A DNA stretch of 64,000 nucleotides from Rhea pennata (lineage: Eukaryota; Chordata; Aves; Rheiformes; Rheidae), in the NCBI RefSeq assembly GCF_028389875.1, contig NC_084674.1, forward strand, positions 10,945,501-11,009,500. Reading direction: 5' to 3'. The notes below the pieces were generated by a model. The model saw only the letters and a program-made list of their open reading frames with translations. It did no database searches and was not told the origin of the DNA. How positions within the stretch are numbered: the first letter of the stretch is position 1; each line of letters opens with the position of its first letter. The translations under genes were made by a program, and so were the position numbers. Shown in pieces: positions 14,701-26,299 of the stretch.

Positions 14701-16570
14701 AGTAAGAAGGGAGCCCGACAGTGCCCTGTCGTGGCAGGTGCCTAGGGAAGCACTGCCTTCTTGTGCTGGCACACGGTTTTGCTGGAGGACACGGTGCAGA
14801 GGTGCATGGTGCAGCACCCTTCAGCTGGGTGGTTTCCCTGGGAGAGAAAAAAAAAAGATGGCAAAAAGGAATAATGGCCAGAGACAAGAGCATGAATGGT
14901 CAGAGACTTCCTGGGTCCTGGACAGGTCTGGGTTCTCCAAAGACCCTGCTGCAGGAGCTGCTTTTGGCAAGGATGTGTCACCCCAACACGTGAGAAGGCA
15001 ATGCTACTGGGAGAGGGGCAGAACGGTGGTTAGGAGTACACTTCAATCCCAGATCTGTCACTTTTGTGTGGGGCAGTATGAGAATACGACCTTACGCAGG
15101 GAGAGCCAATTTGCTGATCTTTGGGTTCATACTCAACTTAAAGGGTCTAGCTGATGCATAATACTTAACCAGTTCCTTGTTTGACTACTGGTTTTGCATC
15201 TTTTAATGTGTTGTTTACTGCTTCTGGTCTACTCTCTGCTCCCCCAGAAAGATGTGGAGATCTCAGAAGTGAAATCCAGTGTCCAGCTGCTGAAGGAGGG
15301 TCTGGAGTCACTGCCAGCTCAGCTGAGTGATCAGCACCTGAAGCTGTGTGAACAGTTAGGCTTCCTGAAGCTCCCCAGCACCTTAGCGGAGCTGCACACA
15401 TTCATTTCCACTGCCAAACTCCCCACTCACATGACAGATAACTCTTCTCAGACCTCCCCTGGCTTACAGCAGGACTGTGCTCTTGATAAGGAGAATGCAC
15501 GCTGGCCATGCTGCCAAGACAGGAGGGCTTGCAGCTCCTCGCTTCAGTCTCGGGCTCCCTGCGTGGCAGCGCCGGGTCTGAGCGGAGGCTCCCACACAAG
15601 CCGTCAGCTCGTGGGGGACGGCACTTCTAGTGGTAGCTTAAACACTTCTTCAGGAAAGAAAGTCAGCCCCATTGCTACAGTGGCATGTGGCAGAGAAAAT
15701 ACTTCTCTGCAGGAGAGGAAATCTGCTTTAGAAACACAGAGCTCTGCTAACAGTCCCTGTATGTGCTGTGCTAGCAATCACGGTTTTGGAAGTAGCTGGA
15801 AGAAGCACTGTCCTGTTCCTCAAGAGGTACCTCTACCGACACCACTGCGGAAGGCGGTCAGGAGAGGCATGAAAGGGTTTAAAACTGTGACAGAGTCACA
15901 GCAGAGACAGCCTCAAGTTTGCAATTTTCCTGTACAAAATGACATGTCTGGGCAAAAAGGCAAGAACCCGTCCACAGACCATGCGATGGAGAACACCGCT
16001 GCAGGAAGCAAAGCAAGGCAGAAGTCGGGAAGGATCCCCCGGAATAAGGCAGCAGCACGGAAGAAAACATACCCCGCTAGGAGGAAAGGAGAGTTTTCTA
16101 GATGTTCTGACAGCGGGCTGAAGCAAAGGATGGCAAACAGGATTTTGGAGCTAGAAGGCTCCAGAAAAAATTGGTTTCCAAGATATACAGTTACTCTTAA
16201 TTCAGGAAGCTCCAACCCAGTTTCTGCAGCTCCCAATCAACGAATGCTAAGCAGTGTTCAGCAGAGGCTCACAAAGAATTTCCTACAAGGGCCACGCTCC
16301 AGTGAGGGCATGCAGCAACTTGCAGACAAAAGAAAGAGAAATCCAGAAAATAAAAATGGAGCAAATGTTTCCAATATGAGAAGGAATCTCTGGGATTCCT
16401 CTCCCCAGGAAAATGTATTTTCCCTGTATAGCACAGCAGGTGAAAAACAGATGAGCTGCTTTGGTCCCCCGAGCTCTGCAAGCTCCTATAAACCATGTCC
16501 TGCCAATACACTGGATCAGCAGAATATGGCATGTTGCTCTCTAGTTTTTGATAGTGATTATTCTGATTGA
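2764..16570 (+). CDS. IHO1: IHO1 (CCDC36), interactor of HORMAD1, partial at 5' end
   Basis: Meiotic chromosome-axis protein that, with REC114, MEI4 and HORMAD1, promotes SPO11 double-strand breaks. Exons: 2764-2923, 4344-4501, 6351-6399, 7046-7133, 14372-14475, 15248-16570; phases agree at all joins, giving 626 visible residues. Recognition rests on SSLSDSQLLFGSQFCPEN in the first exon (near-identical to mammalian IHO1), IFTKYQTKPQLF in the second, a predicted coiled-coil stretch across exons 3-6, and LCEQLGFLKLPSTLAELH in the last. The long final exon is Ser/Lys-rich and disordered-looking. It ends in the acidic SLVFDSDYSD, comparable with the acidic mammalian tail that helps bind HORMAD1. 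The first coding exon (mammals start MNFNVWNIKEML) was not found. The intron 7134-14371 is 7.2 kb, far larger than any other in the window. Confidence 0.92.
8952..9071. repeat. 16-bp perfect inverted repeat with 88-bp loop
   Basis: TGATACTCCTTGACTC at 8952-8967 is matched exactly by its reverse complement GAGTCAAGGAGTATCA at 9056-9071. The left arm also has an internal direct repeat (ACTCCTTGATACTCCTTGACT). It could be the ends of a small non-autonomous DNA transposon, a hairpin in the IHO1 pre-mRNA, or chance. No target-site duplication was identified. Confidence 0.7.
12170..12610 (-). mobile_element. degraded CR1-family LINE fragment (reverse transcriptase part)
   Basis: Read on the plus strand the segment follows the known antisense of the CR1 reverse-transcriptase region. 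An AACAGG-x-TTGGCCC block is followed by a CCTTGAGGAGCACC-like block. Further on come a stretch resembling antisense of the V-Y-L-D-F-x-K-A-F motif (GTGAAAAGCTTTGTTTAAATC), a block like the CTTTTATAAA part and the AAGCCTGTCATTAC block. The LINE coding sense is therefore the minus strand. It is heavily diverged with several internal gaps and no intact frame, so it is old. Boundaries are approximate and no 3' end or target duplication was identified. Identification is by recalled family motifs, not alignment. Confidence 0.55.
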
Positions 16571-17480
16571 GGTTTCTTGAGGGGTTTCCAGAGTTTTCAA
16601 TGAGGGCACAGCCATTTCAGGCGCAGTTTATTCCTCTGGGTTTATTAGCTGTTTAGGCTCTTAAATGGTTTGATGTCGTGGGCCTCCCACAAAGCTGAGC
16701 GAGCTCCGGGGAGGACTGGGGAGAAGGGAGGAGTTTTTCCTGTACACATTACAGCCTCTTGAAAACAGAGACGGCTCGCGCCTGGCGTGCTTTCAAACGT
16801 CACTGCCCACTTTGCTACGTCGTAAGGGACTGCGCGGGCTCCGAGGGAAAGCTCTCCCCCTGCTTGGGAAGCTGGTGGGATCTGTAATTTTTTATCCCCC
16901 TGCTCTCAGCAGAGATGCCATTGGCTCCAGTTACTGTCGTGTCTGTGTAGCGGAGAAGCCTCCGCGGAGTCCGCCGAGACTTTCGCTAGGGGGGACGTGG
17001 CTGGCAGATCACAGGCACGCGGCTGAATCTCCTGCTGCCAGATTCAGCGCTCAGATCTCCTTGAAGCTTTTTAATTAGACATGTGTAATAACATCTCTGC
17101 GGCTGGAGGCTTTAACTCTGTTTTGCATTCTTTGCATCTATGTTGGCTCGTGTGCCTAAAAGTTCAGATTTTTGGTTCCCTAGGAAGTAGCAGGGGTTGT
17201 TTTGACTGATTTCAGTAACGTTAAGATTTGTCCCAAGACTTGTTTGTGAACTCTGGACAGGTACAAGTGGAGGAAAGTAGAGTCCCAGCACCTCAGGTGC
17301 ATTAATTGTTGCATTTCTTCTCCTTTTAGGCTGAGATTTCTTAGTCACTTTGTTTAGTTTCTATCTAGTTTGGCTTGTGTATCTCTTAACTAATCCAGAA
17401 CTTCTTCATCTTACATATTTCAAAGATGATGGTTCTTAAGCAGAAACCAAAAGATGCGACACTCATATTCAACAAATAAA
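16571..17480 (+). other. IHO1: IHO1 3' UTR (proposed)
   Basis: Non-coding sequence after the IHO1 stop up to the first good AATAAA (17475-17480), which is followed by T/GT-richer sequence. A second AATAAA at 17813-17818 may be an alternative end. No open frame of interest is seen. Confidence 0.5.
17475..17480 (+). terminator. IHO1: AATAAA poly(A) signal, candidate for IHO1
   Basis: AATAAA on the plus strand 905 bp after the IHO1 stop, with a TTGTTGGATATTTCTCTTCC tract downstream. An alternative AATAAA is at 17813-17818. Confidence 0.5.
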
Positions 17481-20400
17481 GCAATTGTTGGATATTTCTC
17501 TTCCTTTAGAAATCTATAATTCTCCAATTAGGAAATTCCAGACAGATTTTCAAGGCAGAAAGCATTATTCTGATCACCTAATCTAACATATATAGCAGCT
17601 TGATAATTTGACACCCCAGAACAATCTTTCCAGGCTATCCTGCCATGGTTATAAGTTTCCACCACTCCAGGTATTTTTTTTTTTTTATCTGAGATGTTAC
17701 TGGCAAAGGAAGCATTTCAATATTTACAAAACAGGTCGCCTTTCTTAAATACTAATGCTCCAGTTCTGTCATTCTATAAGAGAAGACTGGGACTATTTTT
17801 TTTCCTGGATTTAATAAACCCACTGTTTCTTCACCAATGTCCAGTTTCTTTGTATTGATTTTTAGGGAGGAGACTGGCCAGATCCTGTTTCAGGAGGTTA
17901 ATAGACAGCTGCTGCTTAGCTGCTTTATCTCCCCAGAACGGAACTGAGATAATTAATTTTTTCATCTCGTCTCTGACGCTTAGAGAAGGAAGCGGTGGCC
18001 TCGTTGCAGTTCTAACCTGACAGCGGCGGGTTACGGCAGCTCTGCGTTTGCCCACGCGCCTCAGGCACCGGCCGCGGCGTGCCGGGAGCCAGGCTGCACG
18101 GAGGTCCCCGAGCTGCCCTGGGGTGCCCGGGGCTGGCAGAGGGGCCGCCGAGGCCACCTCCTGGGTGACGGCGGCAGACGTCTGGTGCGGTTGCGTTTGC
18201 TCATGTTATGCTTTGCTTCTGCAGTTGTGTTCCCAACGTCGTGATTCTTTTGCTGAGCAAAACCTGCTCTTTAGAGTTTGAGATTTCTCCTGCGTTTAAG
18301 GCACTGGAGCAGGGGGAAGCCCTCGGCTTCCTGACGCCGGGGAAATGCACGTCTGCGTCGCCCGCCGGCGCCAGTGCTCGCGAGCCTCCGGGATGGCAAT
18401 TCGTTCCCCGGGAAGCGGCAGCGTTGCGCTCGCCAGCTCCGGCGCCGGATCGCTGAGCTTGGAGGGACCTCTGGAGGGCTCTGCCGTAAGCCCCTGCGTG
18501 CAGCTCGCACGGCCCCAGGACGAGGGCGAGGACGAGCCCACGCGGTACAGGTGCAAACGGGGCTTGCTCGGAGGGAGCATGAGCAAACCCGTCAGCTCCT
18601 CTCCGCACACGGCCGGCACCAGCACACTGCAGCGCTCACCAGAGTTGTGCAATAGCATGAAGTGGGGCCAGGAATAACATTGCAGAGAAAAGGTGTGAGG
18701 ACACTGGGAGCAGGCTGGGAGCCAAGCGCACTGCGTGTCCCCGAGCCACCGGCCACCGCGGTCGAGGAGGGGGGAAGCCCCTTGGTGCCAGCGGCTCCCA
18801 CGCTGACCCCCACGGCCGGGCCCGGATGGGCTCTCACTTCCATCCAGGATCTTCTCCCCAGGTTTTCACTGCCAGCAGGAAGATTTGTCCCAATATGGCC
18901 GTGACGACTGGGTAATTCCTCTCCTGGCCTCGAGGTACAAAAACGGAAGTGGGCGCGCGGCCGGCTGCACCCGAGGACTGCAGCATTCGTCTTCCTCAGC
19001 CCGTTTAGGCGAGTGCGTTCCTCCCCGGCGCTGCCACCTGCCTGCCACCCCGCCGGGTCCCCGCTGCCAGGGCGCTTTCCATGCCACTGCGAGTCTTTCC
19101 GGCGCGCACAGCTGCCGAGCTCGCAGGCGTGGGCTCCGCTCCGGCGCTCCTGCAGCTGGCAGCGCCGTGGGGCCTGTGGGACCCGCCACCCCGGCTGGTT
19201 TCTCGCAGCTATTTTCTCCTGGCCGTGGGGCGCCCGGCACCGTGCACCCATCTGGTGCACATGGTCTCATCCTGTCCCTCTTCGAAACTCCTGGGGGAAG
19301 ATGGTCCCCTGGCAGTAGGGCTGGGACCACAGCGGGTGCCGGTGTTGCAGGCACCGCCGTAAAACACGAAGAGTGAAAATGCCAGGACGAGATCGGAATT
19401 GAGGATTAATTGGGGCACTTTTCCCTTAATACATCCCAGGTTACGTCCAGGCTACGCACATGGGAGAAAGCTCTGGAGAAGGGAGCGGGAGGACGGCCAA
19501 AACGGGGAAAGCCTGTGAAACACAGGCAACGGCGGCGCAGGATGTGAGAACGCAGGTCGCGCCTTTCGTTTTGCTTTCCAGGCGGCGCGGGCAGGCAGCC
19601 GGCTGGCTCGGCGCACGAGCGGGGCTCTAATCCCCCCATCTGCCAGGGAGTCGCTTGGCAAAGGGGGAAAACGCTGACGGCACAGCGGGACGGGGAAAGG
19701 CGGGCGCCGCGGGCGCCGCCGCCGCGGTGCGCGGCCGGGCCGGCTGCCCCGCTGGGTGCCGATGCTGGGCGCGCGGGGCCAGCGGCGGCCCCCGGCGCTC
19801 CCGCCGTGCCGCCTCCCCAGCACTAATCCCCGGGATTAGCCGCCCGGCCTGCGTGCTCGGCAGGGGCCGGCGCGACGGCGCTGCCCGAGTTTCCCCGGCT
19901 GGCTGTGCTCGGCTTTGCGCCACTGCAGAGGCACCCGGGGCCGGAGATGCCCCACAGCACCTGCAGATGGAGCAGGATGGGACCCCCCCCCCCAACCCGT
20001 GCACCGGTGTGGCAGGACCGGGGACCCCAGAGCAGGGGTGAGGGACACAACGTGCGCCCGCTCCTCGTCTCGGCCCGGCGCTCCCGCTGGCCGGCTGCCC
20101 CGGCAGGATGGGGGCCGCTGCGGCGTTCCCCGAAGCGAGGAGGTGCGAGCTGCCGCGCCGGCCCCACGCGTGGGCCGCAGGCCGCGGGCTGGGCTGCCTG
20201 GGGCTGGGCAACGGCAGAGCCCCGGGTGGGTCGCACCGTGCCGCGCCATCGCCACGCCGAGATGCCAAGTCAAGAAGTCAAGTCGCAGCAGGGACTGCGG
20301 CTCCGCAGCCGGGATCATTAGCTAATTACCCCTCTCTCGGCATTAGCCCTGCGTCTGCCGGAGCTCTGCAGCGTCCTGGCATGGGGTGAGGGCAGGGCAG

Positions 20401-20529
20401 GTCCCCGTGGGGCAGGCGTGGGGCAGCGAGGGCAGTGCCGGCTGCCTGGCCGTGGGCCCAGCTTTCGCAACAGCCCCAGCAAGAGCGAGTGCTTCATCGT
20501 GCTGCCTTCTCCGGTGGGGGGGGTCTGCA

Positions 20530-20830
20530 CTGCCCTGCTGCCCCTCGGGGACCTGCCCTGCCCCACGGGGACCTGCCCTGCCCTGCCTGCCCCATGGGGA
20601 ACCAGAGTCTCCCTCAATGACTTGTTCTGCGGCGACTTCCCCACAGGGGACTTGTCCCATGGGGACAGGGACCTGTTCCTGCTCTGCCCCACACGGACCT
20701 GCACCCACCCCAGCCTTGCCCCAGGAGGGCTTGCCTCTGACCTGCCCCACACCAGCCCCACGGGGACCTGCCCCTGTCCTGCACCGCCCCGCAGTGACCT
20801 GCCTCTGCCCCACGGAGACCTGAGCCTCCC
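20530..20830. repeat. minisatellite, GGGGACCTGCCC-type units
   Basis: An imperfect tandem array built on GGGGACCTGCCCTGCCCCAC-like units of roughly 20-26 bp, with many copies of the CGGGGACCTGCCCCTG core. Copies differ from each other, so the array is not recent. It lies upstream of PRRT3. Confidence 0.75.
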
Positions 20831-20862
20831 CCGCCCGGCGCCCCGGGGACCTGCCCCCGGGC

Positions 20863-20863
20863 C

Positions 20864-20898
<35 letters not shown>
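20863..20898. repeat. (CCG)n trinucleotide tract, about 12 units
   Basis: A pure GCC/CCG trinucleotide run inside the CpG island upstream of PRRT3. Read on the minus strand it is CGG. Its position relative to the PRRT3 transcription start is unknown. Confidence 0.9.
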
Positions 20899-20997
20899 CG
20901 GGCCGCCCCCGGCCGGGCGGGTTCCCGGCGCGGGTGCCCGCGGCTCGGGGCGGCGCGTGACCGGCCGCCGCCGCCGCCCGCTGCGCCGCAGAGCCCG

Positions 20998-21127
20998 GCA
21001 CCGGCAGCGGCTCCGGCAGCGGCTCCGGCAGCGGCTCCGGCAGCGGCACTGGCAGCCGCAGCGGCACCGGCAGCGGCACCGGCAGCGGCACCGGCACCGG
21101 CAGCGGCACCGGCACCGGCAGCGGCAG
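20998..21127. repeat. GGCAGC / GGCACC hexanucleotide satellite
   Basis: About twenty 6-bp units alternating between GGCTCC, GGCAGC and GGCACC, with 12- and 18-bp higher-order periods (CGGCAGCGGCACCGG). It lies upstream of the PRRT3 start codon, in the CpG island and probably the 5' UTR or promoter. On the minus strand it reads as a (Cys-Arg)n frame, which is meaningless. Confidence 0.9.
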
Positions 21128-21858
21128 GTCAGCGGGCGGGGGCGCGGGGGGGCCGCGGCGGCACCGGCCCGGGGCCTCCGGGGGGCGGCGGGCGGGGGCG
21201 GCCCGCTGGGGCCCGGGGCCGGCCCGGCGCGCTCGGTGCGGCGGGCTGGGGGCAGCGGCGGCGGGCCCGGCCGTGCTGCCGCCGAGCGTGCCCGGCCGCC
21301 CCCGGCCCGCCTCCCCCTGCCCCCGCCGCGGGCCCCGGCCCGGCCCGGCCCGGCCCGGCCCGGCGGCGCGGGCGGCGGCGGCGGCGGCAGCGGGCCGAGC
21401 ATCCCCGCGGATGCGCCGGGGACGCGCCAAGGTGAACGGTGCGCGCAGGGAGCGGGGCCGGGAGCGGGGCCCGGGACCACCGGCACCGGGGGCACCGGGC
21501 ATGGCGACGGCCCGGGCCGAGGAGCGCCGGCAGCCGGGGCAGCCGGGGACGGGCCACCCGGGAGCGGGGCGCAGCCGGGACGCGGCACGGCCCGGGGATA
21601 CCTAGGAACGGGGACAGCCGGGGCACCGGCACGGGCGGCCGGGGGCGGGCACCGGCACGGCGGGGCCGCGGGCTCCTGTCTGCGGCTTCCCGGGGGCTCG
21701 GCCGGGGGCGGGCGCGGAGCCCCCCGTGCAGCTCCCCGCGGGGCTGGTGCCACGGGCCCGTGGGGCGACGGCCTGCCCCCCGCGTGCCCGGCGCCGGGGG
21801 GCCGCTCACCTCCCGCCCCGCTGTTCCCGCAGGGCCGAGGGCAGCCCGGGCGCTCGCC

Positions 21859-24800
21859 ATGGCCGCAGCCCGGCTCGTCACCTGGGGGCTGCTCCTGGCC
21901 GCCGGGGTCCCCACTGCGACCGGCCGCCCCCCGCTCCGGGGGACGGTACCGGCCGCGGGGGACCCCAGCTCCTCCTGGGGACGCCGCCGGCCGGACTCAG
22001 CCCCCCCGGGGGACACGTCCGGGGAGCTCAGCGGCGCCGGGGACCCGGACGGCGAGCGCTGGGCGGACGCCGGCCCTGTGCGGTGGTCCCGACCGCTGCC
22101 GGCGGGGGCTGTGACCGGGACGCCTGTGCCGCCGTGGCCCCGGGGGGCTGATCACTCCCTGCAGGCGCTGGGGACGGTGGCCACCACGGCAAGTGCTGGC
22201 TGGAGGGGCGGTGGCCCGGCCCCGGACGGCGTGGAGGAGCCCTTCATCACCTGGCACGGACAGGAGGCCGAGGGCCCGGGCAGCCCCCGGATGGAGACCG
22301 CAGTGCCCCCCACGGCGGCACCCATGGATGTGGGACGTGGCTCCCTAGGACCAGGCCACGGCTCGTCCGTCGCGAGGACCACCAGCCCCCGGCCGACCGT
22401 GTCCACCATCGCCCCGTGCCATGTGCCAGGTTTGGCCGAGGCCGGTGGCCCGGCAGCCCGTGGGGTCCCGCCGGGCCCCTCCGCCGGCCACCCGCGCTCG
22501 CTGCCTGGCACCGGGGCCGCCACGCCGGGGGCAGCGGGGCGGGCGGCCCCGGAGGGCACCGCTGAGACCTGGACCCTGGGGCTCCCGGCCCACCAGCGGA
22601 GCACGCGAAGGGCCCCGCCGGGCACCGCGCCGCCGGGCACCGCGCCGCCAGGAACGCGGCCGCCTGGGGCCGCCCGGCAGCCGGCCCTCAGCACCAGCCC
22701 CGCGGCGCTGGCCGCCCCCGGGACTCCGCACGCAGGTAGGAGCGGGGCACCCGCTGCACCCTGGCCATGGCCTGCGGCCCCCGTGGGTGCCAGCGCCCGG
22801 CTCTGCCCTCTCCTGCAGGGACGGCGCCCGAGGAGGAGCCGGGCTCCCCGCAGCGCGTCCGGGGCGCCATGAGCCCCCCGAATGCCACAGAGGCGGCCGT
22901 GCCCGCCGCAGGGACGCCCGGCCCCAGGCGCTCAGGTGAGGCGGGCCCCGGTGGGTGAAGCCCTTCCCTGGCAGCCCCACGGTGGCGGCGGGCGTGGGGT
23001 GGGTGGGGGGATCCAGGGGGCTGGCGAGGTGCCGGGGCGGCGTCCCCCCAGGGATTGGTGCCAGCGGGGCTGGGGGGGTGACGGCAGCTATCTTGGGCCA
23101 CCCGGCCGGGACGCGGTGACACCTTCAATCAGGATTGTGCCCGTCGACGGCCCTAATCTACTGCTGCCCGCCGGGATTAGAGCTCAATGCCCAGTGGGTG
23201 GGGGCTGCCCGGGGGCCGGGGCTGCGCCAGGGCCCTGCCACCCCCCCAGCCCGGGGTGTCCTGGCCAGCCCCCAGGAGCTGCCAGCGGGCACGGCGATGC
23301 GCGGCCCCGGCCGGCAAGGCCGCCCCCCACCCCCTGCCGTCGCGGTGCCCCGAGGGGCGCCAGGCGCCGCGGGGCTGGGGGTGCTGGTGCAGCGGGGATG
23401 CTGCGCTCGCCCGCGCCGCCGGATGCGGGTTGCTATAGCAGCAGGGATGCGGCGGGCGGGCGCGGGGCTCACGCGGCCGGCGGCGCGGAGCCGCGTGTGC
23501 CGGAGTCACGTGCCGCCGCGCTGGCAAAGTCTCCCCCCACCCCCTGCACCCGCCGTGACCCGCTGCTCCCCCCCCCCCCCCCGCCCCACAGACGCCGCCG
23601 GGATGCGGCCGCCCGGCCCCAGCACCGCGGCACCCTCCTCCACGTGGCGCCGCGGGCTCATCCGGGTGACGACGCAGCGAGCCCTGCCGCGTCCCCCCGC
23701 GCCGGAGCGGGGCCCCGGCGTGCCGCCGGCGGCGCCCGAGCCCGGCGCGCCGTGCACGGCTTGCGGCGTGCCGCGGGGCAACGGCACGGGGCCGCGCTGG
23801 GCCGAGCTGCGGCGCGCGCTGAGCTTCGCCTGGGACGCCCAGGTCTACGGCTCGGCCGCCCTCTTCCTGCTGCTCGGCCTGGGCTGCCTCGCCGGGCTGC
23901 TGGGCGCCCCGGCCCTGAGCCCCCCGCACCTGCCCCACGTCCTGGTCGCCCACGGGCTACTGCTGGCCGCCAGCGTGCTGCGGGCCGCCTTCCTGCTGCT
24001 GGACCCCTACGGGGCGCGGGGCCGGCTGCCGCCGCGCGCCGTGCTGCTGCTGGCCACGGCGCCCTTCCCGCTGCTGCTGGGCGCCTTTGCCGCGCTGCTG
24101 CAGCGGCTGCAGCGCCTGGCGCAGCTCGGGCTGCTGCCGCCGCCGCTGCGGAGCCTCCCGGCGCTGGGGGCCGCGGTGGCGGTGCAGAGCGCGGCGCTGG
24201 CCGCCGCCGACCTGCTCCCGGCCCGGCTGGGCCCGGCGGCGCTGGGGCTGCACGTGCTGGGCTGCGCCGCGGGGGCCCTGCTGCTGCTGGCGGGGCTCTG
24301 GGGGTGCCGGCGGGTGCTGCGGGGGCCCGGCAGCGAGGCGCCGGGGCTGCGGCGGGGCGCCGGGGCGCTGGCGGCGGCGGCGGCGCTGGGGCTGCCCTGC
24401 TGCGGGCTGCAGCTGTACGGCGCTGCGTGGCTGCGGGGCGCCGCGGGGCCGCCCGGGCGCTTCTCCTGGCCCTGCTGGGCCGCCCAGCTGGGGCTGCGGG
24501 TGGCCGAGCTGGCCCTGGCCCTGGCCCTGCTGGCCGCCGCCGCCGAGCCGCTGTGCCGCCGCGGTGCCGCCGCCGGCCCCGGGCACTCCTGCTGGGCCAA
24601 GGCGCTGCGGTACTTCTGCGCCGGCCGCAAGGCCGCGGCGCCCGAGTACCCCAACAACTGCTACGACTGGGCCGGCGCTGGCGCCGAGCGGGCGCCCGCC
24701 AGCGACATCAGCAAGAGCCTCATCCGCAACGCGGCCGAGCAGCTGCCGCTACGGGCGCTCAAGGACAGCAACGAGGCCTGGGCGGCCGGTGCCGCGCCGG

Positions 24801-25339
24801 GACTCAGCCCCAAGTGCCCCAACGCGGCGGTGGCGGCGGCGGTGGCGCGGCCGGGCGGCAGCCTGCGCTCGGAGCCCGGCTCGGCCGCCTCGCTGGGCGA
24901 GCTGGCCTTCCGCCCGCCGTCGCCCATCGACCTGCGCCGCAGCATCGACCAGGCGCTGTGCCGCCAGCACCTGCTGCGCGACGGCCTCTTCGGGCGGCCA
25001 CGGCGCCGCTCCGGCTCCGGCTCGGGCTCGGGCTCGGGCTCGGTCCTGGGCTCGGGCGGGCTGCTGCGCTGCAGCTCGCTCACGGAGCTGCCGGCGGCCC
25101 GGCCGCCCGCCCTCGCCGCCGCCTCGGCCAGCTCGCTGGAGAGCGGCTCGCTGCACATCAGCTGGAACCCCTGGCGCCACGGGCTCTCCTCGCCCGAGAG
25201 CCCGCCGCCCGCCGGGGCGCCCAGCCGCGCGCCCCTCCTCGCCCGCCCCGCCGCCGAGCGCGACGCCCGCCGCGGCTTCCTGGCGCTCGGCGCGCGGCTC
25301 GACTCCCGCAGCCTCTCCAGCGACACCATCGAGCTGTGA
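21859..25339 (+). CDS. PRRT3: PRRT3, proline-rich transmembrane protein 3
   Basis: Membrane protein of unsettled function; the C-terminal multi-pass part is conserved with PRRT4. Exons: 21859-22735, 22819-22935, 23592-25339; phases agree, 913 aa (human about 981). The start gives a signal peptide (MAAARLVTWGLLLAAGVPTA). A long Pro/Gly/Thr-rich extracellular part follows to about residue 400, with short tandem PPGTAPPGT units. Several hydrophobic segments lie between residues 418 and 650 (first VYGSAALFLLLGLGCLAGLL). The cytoplasmic tail holds YPNNCYDWA, DISKSLIRNAAEQLPLRALK, a serine-glycine run encoded by a simple repeat near 25010-25060, and the end SRSLSSDTIEL. It converges on CRELD1, as expected from human gene order (PRRT3 next to CRELD1). 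The Pro-rich part is poorly conserved between species, so exon 1 is less certain than exon 3. Confidence 0.9.
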
Positions 25340-25536
25340 GCCGCCCCCCCCCGTCCCCTCCCCTTCAGGCCCCCTTTTACCTTTCCTTTCTTTTTGCCCC
25401 CCGTTTTGCACAGCATGGAGGTGGGGGGGGGGCTGCACGGGACCCGCAGCACCAGCCACCCCGCACGCAGGGCTGGACTGGGGGGGCAGGGAGGCGGGGA
25501 GCTGGTCTCAGCCGGGTCTATTTGTGCCAAAAGAGA

Positions 25537-25542
25537 AATAAA
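25537..25542 (+). terminator. PRRT3: PRRT3 poly(A) signal AATAAA
   Basis: AATAAA about 200 bp after the PRRT3 stop, giving a short 3' UTR. The CRELD1 signal on the other strand starts about 118 bp further on, so the two genes end back to back. Confidence 0.85.
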
Positions 25543-25659
25543 GTTTATGTCACGGGACCACGGCTCTGGCTGGCGCATGGGGCTGCTGGCACCACTGGGA
25601 GAGCGGCGCCCCTGAGACACCCCCCCACCCCCCACGCAGCCGGGCTGGGGGTGCACAGC

Positions 25660-25665
25660 TTTATT
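25660..25665 (-). terminator. CRELD1: CRELD1 poly(A) signal (AATAAA on minus strand)
   Basis: TTTATT on the plus strand is AATAAA for CRELD1, about 635 bp past its stop codon. The region between 25670 and 26299 is the CRELD1 3' UTR and holds no other feature I can support. Confidence 0.75.
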
Positions 25666-26299
25666 TCCTGAGATATGGGTAACACGGACAGATGGACACA
25701 CCCCGACGGACAAGCGCAACAGCCACGTTCATGCAGCAGGCAGGGCCGCCGGTGCGGCACCCCGGCAGCGAGGGGCCCCCTTGGCCCCCCGCCCCTGCCT
25801 GGGGGGGCAGACGCTGGGAGGGGAGAGGGGCAGCAGGGCTGGGGGGGTGGGGGGCACAGCAAGGTATTGCACCTGCCAAAGGCAGCCGGGGCCGGTGCTG
25901 CCCCCAGCCGTGGGGCAGGACCCACGCGCTCTGCTTACGCCACATCCCAGCCGCAGGGTGACCCACGCAGCACTGCAGCACCCCTAAACCAGCCGGGCAG
26001 AGGGGGACCAGCACCCCCTCCCCAAAACCCCGGCGTCCGAGCCGGCCTCGTCCCGGCACTGCCTCCCCCGGCATGCAGGGAGGCGTCGAAGCGCCCGGCG
26101 GGAGCAGGGATCCGCGTGGGAGCCCGAGACCCGGAGGGAGGGACGGAGCAGGCCCCTCGCGCTCCTTCTGCAGGGCGGGGGGGGGAGGCGAGCTCCTACC
26201 TGGTGGGGCCCCCCCCGCGCCCGGCGCCAGCCCCGCTCCGAGAGCCCCGTGCCCCGGCCCGAGCGGTGGGGCCGTGCCCGCCCCCGGCCATGCCCGGGG

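Larger units (their letters stand above)
17819..21858. other. IHO1-PRRT3 intergenic region and PRRT3 CpG island
   Basis: No gene recognised. Base composition changes from AT-rich to very GC-rich at about 18.0 kb and stays so for the rest of the window. Long open frames on both strands between 18.2 and 21.7 kb are the product of GC-rich, stop-poor sequence. The last part (about 20.9-21.8 kb) is CpG-rich with G/C tandem repeats and is the likely promoter and 5' UTR of PRRT3. Its transcription start could not be placed. Confidence 0.6.

Noticed and set aside
18201-19823. Possible gene between IHO1 and PRRT3
   Set aside because: Overlapping frames on all strands without recognisable motifs or consistent splice sites; typical of GC-rich spacer.
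22882-25671. 929-codon open frame on the plus strand
   Set aside because: It overlaps PRRT3 exon 3 in another frame; its Arg/Ala/Gly-rich product is a by-product of GC-rich, stop-poor DNA.
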